Assembly: GCA_038380795.1 (NCBI GenBank)
Contig: CM076260.1
Coordinates: 30,414,634-30,478,633, forward strand
DNA: 64,000 bases
Origin: Pyrocephalus nanus
Lineage: Eukaryota; Chordata; Aves; Passeriformes; Tyrannidae
Direction of reading: 5' to 3'
Shown: piece after piece, positions 49,891 to 62,816 of the stretch
How the letters are laid out: every line of letters begins with the position of its first letter
How positions within the stretch are numbered: position 1 is the stretch's first letter
Notes under the pieces: generated by a model
Database searches by the model: none
What the model saw: the letters and a program-made list of their open reading frames with translations, nothing else
What the model was told of the DNA's origin: nothing
Translations under genes and position numbers: made by a program

Positions 49891-52800
49891 TCTTCCCCTC
49901 AAAATTCCTGTGGTTCTTGTGTGGCATAGTACACCCTGTACTTTTATAAGAATTATAGATAGTGCTCATGTAAATCAAGGTATATTTCCAGAATTTCCAG
50001 TCTGATTTATCATAGTGAATAATGATGTAATCTGAATGTGATTAATTATTGGAAAAGCAAATCTGGAGATATGGATTTAGAATTATTTACATTGAGGGCT
50101 GACTAAGATGTTTAGAGTTTAATTCCCTTTTGCCATTAGTTGCAGCAATGTTTCCTATCCCTTTTCGTGTGCTTTTCCATAAAATTCTTAAGTGTGAACA
50201 TAATGGAATGTTAAAACTAACATCTTCCTAGCAAAAAAAGAAGTTAATTCCTAAGTAAGAGAAGCACTCAAACACTTCAAATGCTTTGTTTGACACTGCT
50301 ACCAAAGGAGTGCAGAGTGGCTTATCTCATTAGACTTCAAAGCATGACACAGAATACAGGAGATAATAATATCAGCAAGACAAGTTTTTCTAATGTCATG
50401 TTTTTCATGTTTAAAAAGTGATTTTGTACTCTACAGGAGATTTTATCAGGGGACAGTACCAAGGTTCATGCAAACAGAAATTAGCATTCAATTTTTCTGC
50501 TACAAGAAAAAGACCTCTGTCTAGTCTGTTCTGTGTTGTCCTACAGAAAAACATAGAAAGGAAAGCAAACTCTACTAGATCTTAGACCTGAAAGCATAGA
50601 AATTTCTACTGAAATGTCAGAGAAGACAGAAATCAAAGTCTCTTACAACCTTTATAGGTGAAGCTGACATGTGCCGTTTTTACTCTACATAACAAGATTA
50701 CTGTCTGTGCTATTTGAATGCATACTATTAGAGATAAACCATTCATCAGCCACTTCTTTTAAAGATACTGTTAGCTTTTTGTTAATTAGATATGAAGCTG
50801 ACCATGCAACTTCATGACCACGGAGAAAAATACCGAGACGGGCATGAAAAGTTATACATTAGCTGGCAAAGGGAATGAGCATGGGATGAAGCCAAAGGTG
50901 AGAAAAAAAGAAAACTGATAAAAAAAGGAATCAGGAAAAACTTGTTCACTAGTTCATGCTGACTTCCAGAGGAATATAATCTGTGATTCTTAAGTCTTCC
51001 TATCCTCTATGAACTGATTTCTGTACTAGTATTCCTCTCTCCCTGCTAGAGCTGGTTTTCTAAGTAACAATGATATTGCTAGCTGCTACTTAATTGCCTC
51101 CTTGAGCAGCTCAAGTGGCGGAGCCCTGTGTGGTGAATGGAAAATTTCCAGCCCTGGTGATGACCTTCCTAAGCATCAATATAATTCCCCTTCAGAGAGC
51201 TTCTGCTGTTTTTTTCAGTTCATGTCATTATACTGATACTCACAGTAATATGCAATCACTACCAAAAAGCAGTGTTAAAAATGGCAAAGTCTACTACTTA
51301 AAAGTTAAGAAATGCTGAGAAATTAAGTGCAGTGGCACCATATTACCACCACATTAAAAATGTTTTTGGCAGCAGTGGAACTTAAAAGCTGTTTCACATG
51401 AGCCCCAGCATAATAAGATCTAAATTCCAAAAAACTTTTGCTAAATATTTGCAAAGGTGTCAGGTCCCCTAATTCTCCTACTGACCTGTATATTTGGAGT
51501 GGTAAACCTTTTCTGAAACCTGTTTTTGTGGCACCTTTTATGGTACCAGAGCCTTTTATTTTAAAGTGGAAGAAAGGTATTAAATAAATAAACAAATATA
51601 CTGTATTAATTGAAGAGAGAGCATCTACCAGTACAGCCCTGTAAAGATTTATGTAAAAGCCTTGCAAGTGAACTAGAAGTGAGGCTGAACTGTGCCTCTG
51701 GCAATGGGAGCAGAGGGGAAAACAACTGTTGACCCGATTTTCTCTCCCCCTCCTTAGAGCCATGCAGAAGCCAGGTAGACTTGTAAATGTGTGCAGACTA
51801 GGAGGGAAAGGAGTACTTATTTTGAGCCAAATGTTCTCAAAGCTTGACAACACAATTTGCCAGAAATTTTGCTTTTCTTATACAGGAACCAGGTGTGGCT
51901 TATGATACAGTGATAAAATCTTTGATGAGACAAAATGTGACGAAAGTTCTGCACATGCTAGAATAAAGCTAAATAGCTCTGCCTGTAACTTAACCTGGTT
52001 TGCTGCCTAGGAGATAGGGAAAAGAGGAAAGACTGTTATAGGAGGCAGCAGATGTTTTTCTTATCTATATACCCTTTAGATGGCCTCATTAAAATAGTGC
52101 CTGGGTATATTGTTCTTCTTCCTGAAGACTCTCAGGATGTAAGGAAGCAATATTTTACCGATTTTCAAGGAGGATTAAGGTGCAGGGTATAACCAATATC
52201 TGTGGCATTGTAGGAGGCTGATGCCAGCTCCTCAGTTTCTATTATTCTAGCTATGGACTCTCCCTCAATTCTGTTTTTGCTTCTTGTTTGTGTAGCTCCA
52301 TGCACAATTTTAAGCCTCTGCAGGGAGGTTGCCTTCTTTTGTATGTGTAACCACATTTACCTAAATTACAAGATTTTTCAGTAAAAACAATTTAACATGA
52401 GGAAACAGAAGAATGAAGTATGTACAATCTTATTTTGATCTTTCTGGGCTCACAATTATGCAAATCGTGTTGCATATACACAGATTCTTCTTCTCCAGAC
52501 CTAGAATTATTCAAGCAATAATGATACATTGTGATTGTTGTAGTGGAATGTGCTGTGTTTCTATTCGCATCTAACCAAATTTTATTGGTCATCTTCAAAT
52601 TTTTCCACTAAGCAAAAACTATTACATTCTTTGTGGACTTTGCTGTGCTCCACCATCAATTAAGAAGATTGATCCAGATTCTGAGGTTTCAGTGCCTGAT
52701 CATGAGTAACTTGTGGTTGATATCTCATAGGCTTCATCTCCTTCCTCCAACTTCCATAAAAAAACCTTGTGGTTTCAGGCAAGCAATCAGTAAATGAGGA

Positions 52801-53575
52801 ATATGATTTATGACTGTGAGAGGCAGGTTTAGCCTATATTACACAAAGGATATTTGAATCATTCAGAAAGATGTGGCCTTCTAAATAGGGATTTGGGCAG
52901 TGTTGCTATTCAAATCCCTGACTACAGTTCTGAAGCCTCCTAATTTGGTTTGCATCCAACCTTTCAGTGCCCAAATGCCATGGAGAGTTTATCACACCAA
53001 AGGCTGAGGATCACTGTAGGTTGTACTTCCATGTATGCCTCAGCTATGATGAAGAGCACTTTGTTGTCTGGCTTATTCCTGAGCTGGCTTTGAATCTAGA
53101 AATGGGATTGTGGCAATTAGCTGTTTTCTCTAAGGAATTGGTAATTGGTAGCTTCTCTTCTCTGCAGCTTGTGTGATATCTTACCTCAAAACCAAGTAAA
53201 GTGAAAAATTGGAGCCCTGAATTCTTTGTCAGTCCAAGAGGTAGCAACTTAAAATTAAATGTTACAGTTTTTCAGACCTACTGTATACCGGGCAGTGGAT
53301 TTGGTGTCCCTGGGATGGGGTAAGAATGCCTCTGAGATTATGACACCTATTGTTCCATCTGAGCAGTCACCTCCATTGTGGGTGGGCTGCTTTTTCTTGC
53401 TCCCTCAATCATATCAGCAAATGAGGTCAGATGACAGACAGTCCAAAGATTTATGTACTCCCTCACTCCCAAAAGATGGTGGATGTGAAACTGACAAAAA
53501 GCAGGAGCAGAGAGGTAATCAGCCCAAAACCCTGCCTGTGTTTTGAGAAAAACGTTTGAGCTCTGTCTCGGCCAG

Positions 53576-53592
53576 CTCTAATTAAATTAGAG
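53576..53592. promoter_or_regulatory. Perfect 17-bp TAAT palindrome (homeodomain-type)
   Basis: CTCTAATTAAATTAGAG has two 8-bp arms that pair exactly around one central base and carries the homeodomain core TAAT on both strands. Paired-class homeodomains bind such inverted TAAT sites. Function is inferred from sequence only. Confidence 0.3.
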
Positions 53593-54287
53593 GGAGGATG
53601 CTGCTCCTGTTGTCTTTGGATGACTTTTATAGCTGAGGTTGGGGTGAAGGAAGGTTAAAGCTGCAGTAGTGTAAATAATGTAACAGTATTTCGTCTTGAC
53701 TTGGAATCCTAAAAAAAAATATTATTAAATGACCATCCTTATATGATAAGAATCTGTTCGAAAAGTACTTTTTGTTGAAAGAACTTTTGCCTATTTTTTG
53801 CTGGGTGTGCTTTCTGAAGTAAAAATTTCAGAAATATTTAATATGAAGCCCATAAACAGCAAGAGACTGAGCTGTTGTCTTTGGTATAATCCCTGATTTT
53901 ATTTGTTTATACATTGTCATTAAAAAGAATGCAAACCCAAGTTCCATCCAGGAAAACATTCAGTTAGAATTCTATTCATAAATATTCAAAACATCATTTT
54001 ATAATAAATATTTAAAGTGTCTGAAGTGTAGCCACTGGAAGGGTTTCAGCACCATTTTTATAACTATCACTTCAGGGTAGCACTCTGTAACTAGTGGTAG
54101 TTTGGACTGAGACCAAGGTACAACACCCAAAGACCCTGCATTTCAGGGCAGCAAATGCTGCATTTCCCTGTTCTGGCCCACCTCTGGTTTTTGTCATTAG
54201 CTACAACTCAAAGAGAGAGAGTGTGTGTTAAGATGGCAAATGCTTGATGGCATGCTTTTCCCTAAGCTAAATTAATATTGAACAGCA

Positions 54288-54323
54288 TGAAACTCATTGA
54301 ATGAGTCAGGCAATGAGTCAGCA
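54288..54323. promoter_or_regulatory. Tandem AP-1/MAF-like site cluster
   Basis: Two exact TGAGTCA heptamers (54302-54308 and 54314-54320) sit in a 12-bp tandem (AATGAGTCAGGC then AATGAGTCAGCA). The second continues as TGAGTCAGCA, resembling a MAF/NF-E2 element. Immediately upstream, ACTCATTGAATGAGT forms a 7-bp-arm inverted repeat that supplies another half site. Such clustering is unusual for chance, but binding is not shown. Confidence 0.4.
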
Positions 54324-55828
54324 GAGTAGTTAGTGGCAAAAGTGCAAGCCTATGGCAGATAGACATGATTTAGAATTGAAAATCTGCAATCTGTTTTCTT
54401 TATGAAACTTCAGAGATCTCAGGAAAACAGCTTAACGTGATTGTCCAGGCTAGCAAGAAACCTTCTCTTTTATTACATAAACACTCCTCTGTGTGAACTG
54501 AACCATAAAAGTATGTCCATAGAGAACTCATCTACTGCTAGAAAAAGTTAACAGATGCTTCATTTCATTATATTTTTTTTTCTATGAGATAAGAATATCG
54601 AGGCTTGAGTGAAATGATCACATTGACACCAGCTAATGCAATTTTGTACTGCTTGGCTTCTATTCTATGTGAAATCCCAACAGGAACACAAAACAAGAAG
54701 AGGACGGCTGTGTAATCAATGAATTTCTATATTTGTTTTTTTCAAAAGGAAAAAATAAAACACTACTTGAGGACTATGACCATTTGTCTTTGATATGTGC
54801 TGTTAGCAGTGTTCAGTTAGGTAGTGTCAAATGTATCTTCATCTTTAATTAAAGCCTAACTTTATACATTGGCAATACCTGGGTAGAGCTGCTAAATAGT
54901 GAAAACCATAAAAATTTATGATTAGTATTTCATAAGTGATTTTTAAACAGAGGAATTCCTGTCCTAGGCTGTATCTTATACTGTTTAGATTTTTGGAGTT
55001 TAAAACTTCAACTTAACATACAATGAACAAAGTTTTAAAATAAAAACAGAGTTCAAAAGTCCTTGTCAGTGTTGGGATAAAATATTCTATAATTAATCAC
55101 TGTCTAAAAAGGAAACCTCAAACCCAAAAATATTTTAGCTAGGAAATGTATTTGTGTAGGTAGGTATCAAGGAGAGCAAAGATCTCTGTGTTTCTGGTTT
55201 TCTCCTTTCCCTGATATAAGATTCTTTTAATATTAAAATATTGACAAATGTTTTGCGATATTTGTCACAGAAATATACTTCTCAAAGAGGATAAATGTCA
55301 CTGAACAGCCTAAAGAAAATCAGCTCTCTTGAATAGCCGGAGAAGCTTGCATTACATGCCCAGCTCTTTTGTGAACAGATTTTCTTACTTAGATTGGGAG
55401 TTTGTCTTGATTCTTTTGCTGGAGCTTCACATGGCTATTGAGCTGATGTGTCTGGCATCAGCATTGCTCTGCTTGTCAGATGGTAAGGCTCTGTTTCAAG
55501 TTTTTCACAAACAGCAGGTAGTCCATACACATCCCTTGTGCTGCTAGAGCTTATGAGGGGGAAATTGATACACATATGGGACTTTTGGGGAAGTTATAGT
55601 GGACCAACTGAATAGCATTAAAAGGTTTGGAGTTCCACCCTCTCTGGAGAAAGTGTGAGTAGTCTCCCACAATGGAGTGGGTTATGAGCTAAAAAAATAG
55701 TTGGGCTCAGGAGCTGAGAGGTACATTTGCCTGTCCTTGTTCTCTCTTTGATCTTCTGCATACTGTCAAGATGCTACCTGAGCACTTTTCAGCCTAGATC
55801 TCTATGATTCCTAACTTGGGAATAGTTC

Positions 55829-56021
55829 CTACAGTGAGAGTGACTGAACACTGGAGAAGGTTGCCCAGGGAAGTTGTAGAGTCTCCATCCTTGGAGATAT
55901 TTAAAACCTGACTAAACAGGACTCCGAGCAACTTATAGCTGACCCTGCTCTGACCATAGTGGGTAGCCTAGACAATCTCTAGAGGTCCTGACCAATCGTA
56001 GCTGCTCTGTCTTTCTATGAA
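55829..56021 (+). mobile_element. CR1 LINE 3' end fragment
   Basis: Plus-strand words follow the CR1 3' untranslated region in order: GTGACTGAACACTGGAGAAG, GTTGCCCAGGGAAGTTGTAG, AGTCTCCATCCTTGGAGATA, TTTAAAACCTGACTAAACAG, GACAATCTCTAGAGGTCCTG, and a final TTCTATGA resembling one terminal-repeat unit. It is about 190 bp and heavily 5'-truncated. Confidence 0.9.
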
Positions 56022-59000
56022 GTACTAATGGTCCTGGGTAGCAATTATTCCTACACTAGCTCCAAGGCCATCTAATGGTTCCTCCATGTAGCAGGCAGTA
56101 GTCTTATTTAAAGTCCTGCTGTCTCTCTATGCACTGTATAAAGTAGAATGTCCCAAGAGACACACTGAAGTTAAATATCATGTTTCAATCCTTGCTAAAG
56201 CTAAAGTTTCATGGATTTTATTTCAACAGCAATTTAATTTACAGATTGTTTGTGGAGCTCTCAGGGTATCATTATCAAGATTTAGTCACGACAGATGGTG
56301 TTCAAATGCAGAGCCAAAAGGGACTGTCTATTCCTGAAAAAGTGCAACTCGGGCATAAAACAGAAAAAGGAAGGAGAAATGCATGGGTAAAACAAGTAGA
56401 TATAGTTAGTAACATTAGGAATCTAACCATTACCAAATTTCTGTAGGCTTTTTGGGAATTTAGGGAACATTTCCTGAGCCTGGGGGAAGGAGACCAGCAT
56501 GGAAGACTGCACAGTAGTTCTTGTCTGATAATGTAAAAAATGAGTGTTGGTGACCATGAGATGATCCAATAATTCAACTGCACAGAAGGGAATGATTGGA
56601 AAAGTATAAAAAAGTCAGTGTAAGAATAAGGCAAATATCAAGGGCAAAGAAGCAAACAACATTGGATATGAAATTAATAGGAAATTAATGCAAAATATGG
56701 CTTTATGTCAAAGGGAGGGAAATGCATAGATGCAAAGGGAAATGGTGTTCATAGCTGAGGAGAGGTGATAGTGTCCAGAAATGAGAGATTGAGACAGCTG
56801 TGAAAAGAAGGAGGAGTGAAGAGATGCAGAATAACATTTTCTTCTTCAGTTTAAAAACTGATGTCATAGTCGTACTTCCAGAAGCATCCTTCCAGCAGCT
56901 GGAGGTCACTGTCCCAGCTTGCCAGATTTGAGTGTGTAGCCACATCCACGTGGGCTGTGCAGAGCTTCCATGTCAGGAAAGGGAGAGATGGCTGAGCCAG
57001 GAGCTGGTCCCTGCAGGCATGTGGCTTGTGGCTTTCAATCTTTGTCTTTTCAGACCAAAATAAGGCAAATATTTTACTAGTTATATGTCATAGGAGTTAC
57101 TTATTTATATTGCTAAACATTGGCTAGAAAATATCCCACACTCATGTCACATAGCCAGCAGATGGACAAGAGATCAAGCATATGGAAAGGATACTTGAGA
57201 TTACTGTGAGCACCTTAAAGAAAAGCACTGGGTTTACTCATTTTATTAGATGGCTGTTTAAAAAGAACTAAGCAGGTAGACATATTTTTCATATATGTAA
57301 AATATGCTCTATGTCAAAGATTGTTGTTGGCAATATTTGTATTAATATCATGGTGCTGCATAAAATAATAAAGTTCCTGAGATATCAGTGTTGATGGCAG
57401 GATAAATACTGTCACTGTATGAATGGATCTGTAGGGCTATCCTTTTCTGAACTTATCACAGAAGCTGTTGCCTGTGTCTTGTGCTGCTCTATCGCTGTTC
57501 TCATTGTAAAGATGAACTGAGTGTGTTTGCCTGAGGGCACATGAGGAATGGGGCAGCTGGGAGAGACACAACTCTTCTTTGCTTCCCTGATCTAGAGCTT
57601 TGATGCTGAGTCCATGCATTGCTTCAGTGGCAGCAGCATGTCCCAAAACCCAAAACTCATTAATCACAGTCCTTGCATTCTTTCCCATCTTTTCATTGTA
57701 TTAATGTTTTCCTGCAAGACCTGTGGCACTTGCTGCCTCCTGCACATGGTGGTGAGCACGTATATCAAGCTTTGTTCAGTTTTGCATCAACTAGATCTCA
57801 CCACCATCCTTGTTTTGACAGGATATTGTTTCATCCAGTGCTCCCCAGCCAGCACGTGTGTGATGGCAGTATTGTGAGTTTATGTTTTCACAGCGTCTGT
57901 GATGAACTTCAATAAAAATGTTGACACTGCATGAAGCAACTGCCAGAAGCTGCAGGTTGGCAGGGGCACTAGGGAGCACCGGCAGAAACTGGTGATCTCC
58001 AGGGCAATGTGAAGTCCCTCACCTCAGGGAAGCCAATTTACAATGTCTTTATTCATTCAGCTCCAAACACCTGGACAGGAGCAGGTGTGTGAGGTGCCTG
58101 GGCCTATCAAGCATTTGCAGGTGCTCACTGGCCAGGGACTTGGGGTCCAGCCCCCTGCCCTGAAGGGCCCTTCTTGAGGAACCCCTGGTGCAGGGATACT
58201 GGGCCCACAGGGCTTTGTCCTGGCTGTCCCAGGTGAGCACATGGTGAGATGGAGGCACATCCGCTGCCCTTGCCTACAAAAGCATCTGACCGCAACATGT
58301 TGCTTCTATCAGGCAGGACCTCATGAAGCCGGGGTTTCCACCTGCCTTTGGGCTCAGAATGTGTCTCCCGGGCTTAGCAGAGCCACAGTGCTGTTCCTTG
58401 CTGCCTTGGAGACTGTGCTGTTCCATGAAAAGCATCTTCTGGAAACTCACAACTTTTAATTTAAAAAATAGATTTTAGAGCTTTTCTATACAACTTAAGA
58501 AAAATATTCAAATTAAACAAGAGCAAAAGTAACAGGAACTAATTAAAAATAGCTAGAAATTGCTAGCTTGACAACAACACTGGAGAAGATGGATAAGGCC
58601 AGTTCAATGAAACCAGAGTCAGCACCATGCTCCCCAGGCCTGTGAAGTCTAATGAGATTTTTTTTTCATCTTTAACACTTAGAGAAGATGAGCAAACAAG
58701 GGAATACACAGATTTCTCCTGGTTTAAGCTTAATTAGAACCTCTTCCATTCTTGTTTTATCGATTTCATGTTTTGTTATGTTTTAAAAGTCTTCCAAAAT
58801 CATCTCCCTCTCTGTCCAGGTGTTAATGTGCTTTTCTGAACAATCTTGCACATTTTTACAACATCCTTTAAAGATGTCAGTTTAAGCACTTTTTATCTTA
58901 AAAGACTAAGGTGTTGCAGTTGACAAAGTCTTAATGGGGAAATGAAAGCTGAATATTTTAGATTCTCAGTAGGATGTGGATTGCAATAGACTTCTACTCT

Positions 59001-61158
59001 ATTGGGCATTAATTCTTCATGATAATGTTTTTGATCCTTCAAACACCCTATGCGTATGAGCAGCATCTTTGGCTTAAGCAAAGGTAAATGAGTAGAAATG
59101 AGTCTGAAGTTCAAGGTAATAATTTTCTGTAGTGGCATTTTACTTGATTATCTTCACCAAGAATGAAATATTTTAAGGTATGTCAGGAATGATGGATTTC
59201 CATAGGGTACCAAAATCTACCATAAACTACTGCAGGTACAAGTTTCACATCTCCCGACTCAGTTTTGCTCCCCCTGCCCCTCATCCAACTAGGACACTAT
59301 TTTTAATTGCGTGTGTTTTGCACTCTTTTGGTTGTAAACCGCATCCTATTTTCTCTCATGATATGGAAATGGAGGTAATATTTATGAGTTGTATCACAGA
59401 GTGAAGTCAAGAAACCATCCCATCTCTACATGAGAGTGCAGCAGAGGAGAGTACAGGGCAGGACAGTGAAATGGAGAAGCAAAGCATGGAATAGAATAAC
59501 AAACCTCAGGAGGGGCAAAAGGGTGTGAACTGCATCCCACAGTGAGGAGACACTTATGCCTGAGGATTACAGATGACTTTCTTAATTTGCTGTCCAGTAA
59601 ACTCTCTCAGAAAGCTAGATGTCTGGAAGATAATAAATTCCTAGAGTTTTTACAGAAACTGATCCATGGATTGTGAAGAATAGTCCCCAGTGTCATCCCA
59701 TTTAAGGTCAGGCTGCGAAGTGAATTCAATACTTACCCTTTGCCTTTGGCCTCCTGGCTCACAGTCAAAAACATGTAGTTTCAAGCCAGTCACTCTTCAT
59801 GTTGCCCCTTGCCCCTTAGAAATTATGTCACTTGTAAAGAAAACAGAAAATGTTCTTGGGAATATGAAAATAAATACAAGAAGGGAGGATATGTGGGAGA
59901 AACTGGAGGTATAAGAGGATGGAGCTGGGACAAAGGAGAGAGGCATGAGGATAAAATAGATGGGGTTTTGCAGAGAAACCAGAACTCTGAGTCAGCTTCC
60001 AAACTTCTGCTTATTACTTAGTGTATAGGCCTGAATGGGGGATGGGGATGAGAAATGATACTTTTGTATATTTAATGGTTATAAAAAACATTTGGAACTT
60101 CCAAAAAGATATTGCTTTTGGAATACTGAGTAATGAGACCAATGCTTTTTGCAATAATAAGAATCTTTCCAATAGGTTCAGCTGGCTTAGATTTGTCCAA
60201 TTTTTAACATCATTCAATACTGTGTTAGAGGTCTGTGCTCTTAGGAGCTCATGACTGAAAAAACAGATGTTGAGCTAAGATACAAAGAGAGAGTTAGAGA
60301 AAACAAATTCAATGCATTTCTTTTTTTTGCCTGGTTGTTTGCCAAGTATGTAAAATCAAGGTTCTTCAGTTATGAGCTACTTGGAATGGCACTAATGATA
60401 AGAAGATGTAAGCTTATTGAATATCAAACCCTACTTCTCTCACAGATTAAAGTTCCTCCAGCATTTAAAACTGAGCATACATTTTACTGTGTATATTCTT
60501 AAAACCAGTTAAAGTCCAGAGTATGTAGGACCTTTGCTTTCAATTTGTGCTGTCTGGAAACAGCATGAGAAAGTTAAATGATGCTGTTGGATTTTCACCA
60601 TATTTAAAGGTCACCATTGTACCATATATTCTTTCAATGAATCATGAAATTCACTGTAACTGTGTTTTTCTTGCTCTGTGTTTTCCATAGTATTGCTGAA
60701 CCTAAGCCATATCCTTCAATTCCCTAAACCAATATAATTGTGTTTTGGCTGTATATTCTTCTCTATAGCAGATTGGTTTTGTACAGCTCTGTTCAACAAA
60801 ATTTATCTTAGCCATTTCAATACAGTCAGGTCTGTAAGAGCTGTTTAACAGTAACAGGATGACACACAAGGTAACCATCTACTGCCAAGCTGGAAATTTC
60901 AAAAGAAAATATGTCTGTCCTGAATTCTGCTCTCTTACAGCAAATTACTGGTATTTAGTTACTAATGGCAAAAAAGACACTGCAAGTTTATGGTTACTTG
61001 TGAGATGCTGAGCATGTCTGAAGGTCAGAGTATGTATTTACTAATTAAAGGTATTCAAAAATGTTCAGCCTAAGGACTCCATGTTTAAGAATATTGGCCA
61101 ATATACACATAATCACATAAGGATGGAAAGAATGCATTCCAACAAATCTTTAATCTCT
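56022..61158. other. Unique non-coding sequence, no gene seen
   Basis: Frames reach at most 110 codons and match nothing I know. A GC-richer block spans about 58030-58440. An AATAAA at 57911-57916 follows an 87-codon plus-strand frame, which is weak grounds for a transcript end and is not called. Confidence 0.55.
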
Positions 61159-61237
61159 AAAAACAAAACAATACAATACAAAACAAACAAACAAACAAAT
61201 AAAATAAAAACAAAACAAAACAAATAAACAAAAAACC
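61159..61237. repeat. AAAC/AAAT-rich imperfect microsatellite
   Basis: About 80 bp of AAAAC, AATAC, AAAC and AAAT units, pure A/C/T on the plus strand. The minus-strand frame reads as Phe/Cys/Leu/Val repeats and is an artefact. Confidence 0.9.
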
Positions 61238-62731
61238 ACACACAATGGTGCCAAGAAGATTTCTATGTAATTCAAATTCAGTTTGTTCTGCAACAGAACT
61301 TTTTCTGGGGAATTACTAATTTCCATGATATTTTCCATTTCTGTCCCAAGACTTTCCCTGATGCCCAGATTTACAGGTGTGGGTTTGTCCAGCTCAGGTG
61401 ATGCTTGTGCAGGTAGTTCCTATCCAAAAGGTGTAAAACCAGGGTCACTTTGTCTCCCAGAGGGTCTGGCACTGTGAGAATGTTTAACACTCCCTGACCA
61501 GATCTGAGCCCTGGTGAAAAGAAAAAAAAAAATCTTGTGTTTTTGAAGTGTGGAAGTAGTAATCTCCTTTTATCTGAGAGGGTATAGCTGGAAAATAGTA
61601 GGTCTCCTAGCAACCTGAAAGGAAAAAAATCCACATCCTTTGTGCTGAAAGGAAGCTCACTCCGTAGGCTCTAATATGCAGGTGATGTATGTAGCTACTG
61701 GGTACAAGGGGAACAGGTTATGTGGTAGAAAACTTCTAACCTGAACTTTATATTTAATTTTGCTCAGCTGATTTGTTAGAGACCTGCCAATATTGCCTGT
61801 GTTACTCCTGCAGATGGGCAGCTGCTTGTGCTTCCCTTGGGGTCTTGCTGGGGTCTTGTCAGTGTCTTGCAGAGCTGCACTGTGCTCTCAGGCACAAAAT
61901 TTCGCACCCAGCTGCCAAGATCCTGGAAGTACAGAGCAAAAATGAAAACACAACCAAGCTTTCCATTCATTTGGTATTTATTTAGTTAGTTAGTTATTCC
62001 TACAATTATCTGGAATAATTGAGGTGGGGTTTTTTTGGAGAGGGTATGACAGAGATATGCTTTATAGTCAGAAATCCTCAGAGCCAAAACTAATCCCTTC
62101 AAGGAAAGGATTATTTCTTCTTTCAAATACTGCTTCTCCACCTTCCACACCCCTCTGCCAAAAATAATTTTGGAAGCTGTATCCTAAATGACCCTTCATG
62201 CAGTACAAGCAATTTCAGATCTCAGCTGGCATCAGACCAGGTAGCTGGGAGATGTGCAAAGTAGATTTGTAGTCTTGGTGCTTTGTATATGTTAACACCT
62301 CTGTGTGGGTCCTGGTGACACTTTGAGTTGGTTTTCTCTCCATCAACACTCTGGCTGCCTGCAGTGCATGAAGGTTGCTGGGACCTGCAAGGGGAGCAGG
62401 GCCAGCTCCTGCCCACAGCTCCAGAGGGTGGCTTCAGAGAAGCCAGTAGAGGAGCTGGAGAAGCATCACATTGAGCAGGACACCCTCTGCTCTGGGGCTG
62501 CACAAGGAGTAGGCAGCTGGCATGCAGCCAACATCAAAGGAGGTAAGAAGGAAGCATCGTGGGGAACCAAAAGGAACAGGCACAGTATGATCCCAAGGCA
62601 CAGCTCTAGAGTTAGACAAATGCATTCCAGAAAGTGATGATGTAAAGAGTAGAAGAGAGTCTTGTTTATAAACCCTTTTACTTCTGTTCCATCTTATCCA
62701 GTCACTTTGAGTGCCATTCTATTTATGAGTT
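61238..62731. other. Unique non-coding sequence, no gene seen
   Basis: A somewhat GC-richer patch at 62300-62640 carries frames of up to 110 codons on both strands with no recognisable domain. A small TTAG repeat (about four units) lies at 61981-61996. Confidence 0.55.
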
Positions 62732-62816
62732 TAGTAGTGGACTTGGCAGTGTTAGGTTAATGGTTTAACTTGGTGATCTTAAAGGTCTGTCCAACCTAAA
62801 TGATTCCACAATTCTA
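62732..62816 (+). mobile_element. CR1 LINE 3' terminus fragment
   Basis: Eighty-five bases match the extreme 3' end of a CR1 on the plus strand: GTGGACTTGGCAGTGTTAGG, TTAATGGTTTAACTTGGTGA, TCTTAAAGGTCTGTCCAACC, TAAATGATTCCACAATTCTA. It ends in the degraded terminal repeat. The words mirror those of the minus-strand CR1 copy at 23570-24735, so the two may belong to related subfamilies. Confidence 0.88.

Larger units (their letters stand above)
49891..55828. other. Unique non-coding sequence with two motif clusters, no gene seen
   Basis: The longest frame is 176 codons on the minus strand (51323-51853), with no recognisable feature. A 17-bp TAAT palindrome at 53576-53592 and an AP-1-like cluster at 54288-54323 are listed separately. 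The stretch 53750-54030 is AT-rich with SOX-, FOX- and POU-like words and might be regulatory, but this is only an impression. Confidence 0.55.

Noticed and set aside
51323..51853. A 176-codon minus-strand open frame outside repeats
   Set aside because: Its translation has no recognisable domain. Frames of this size occur by chance in 64 kb, and no promoter or splice context supports it.
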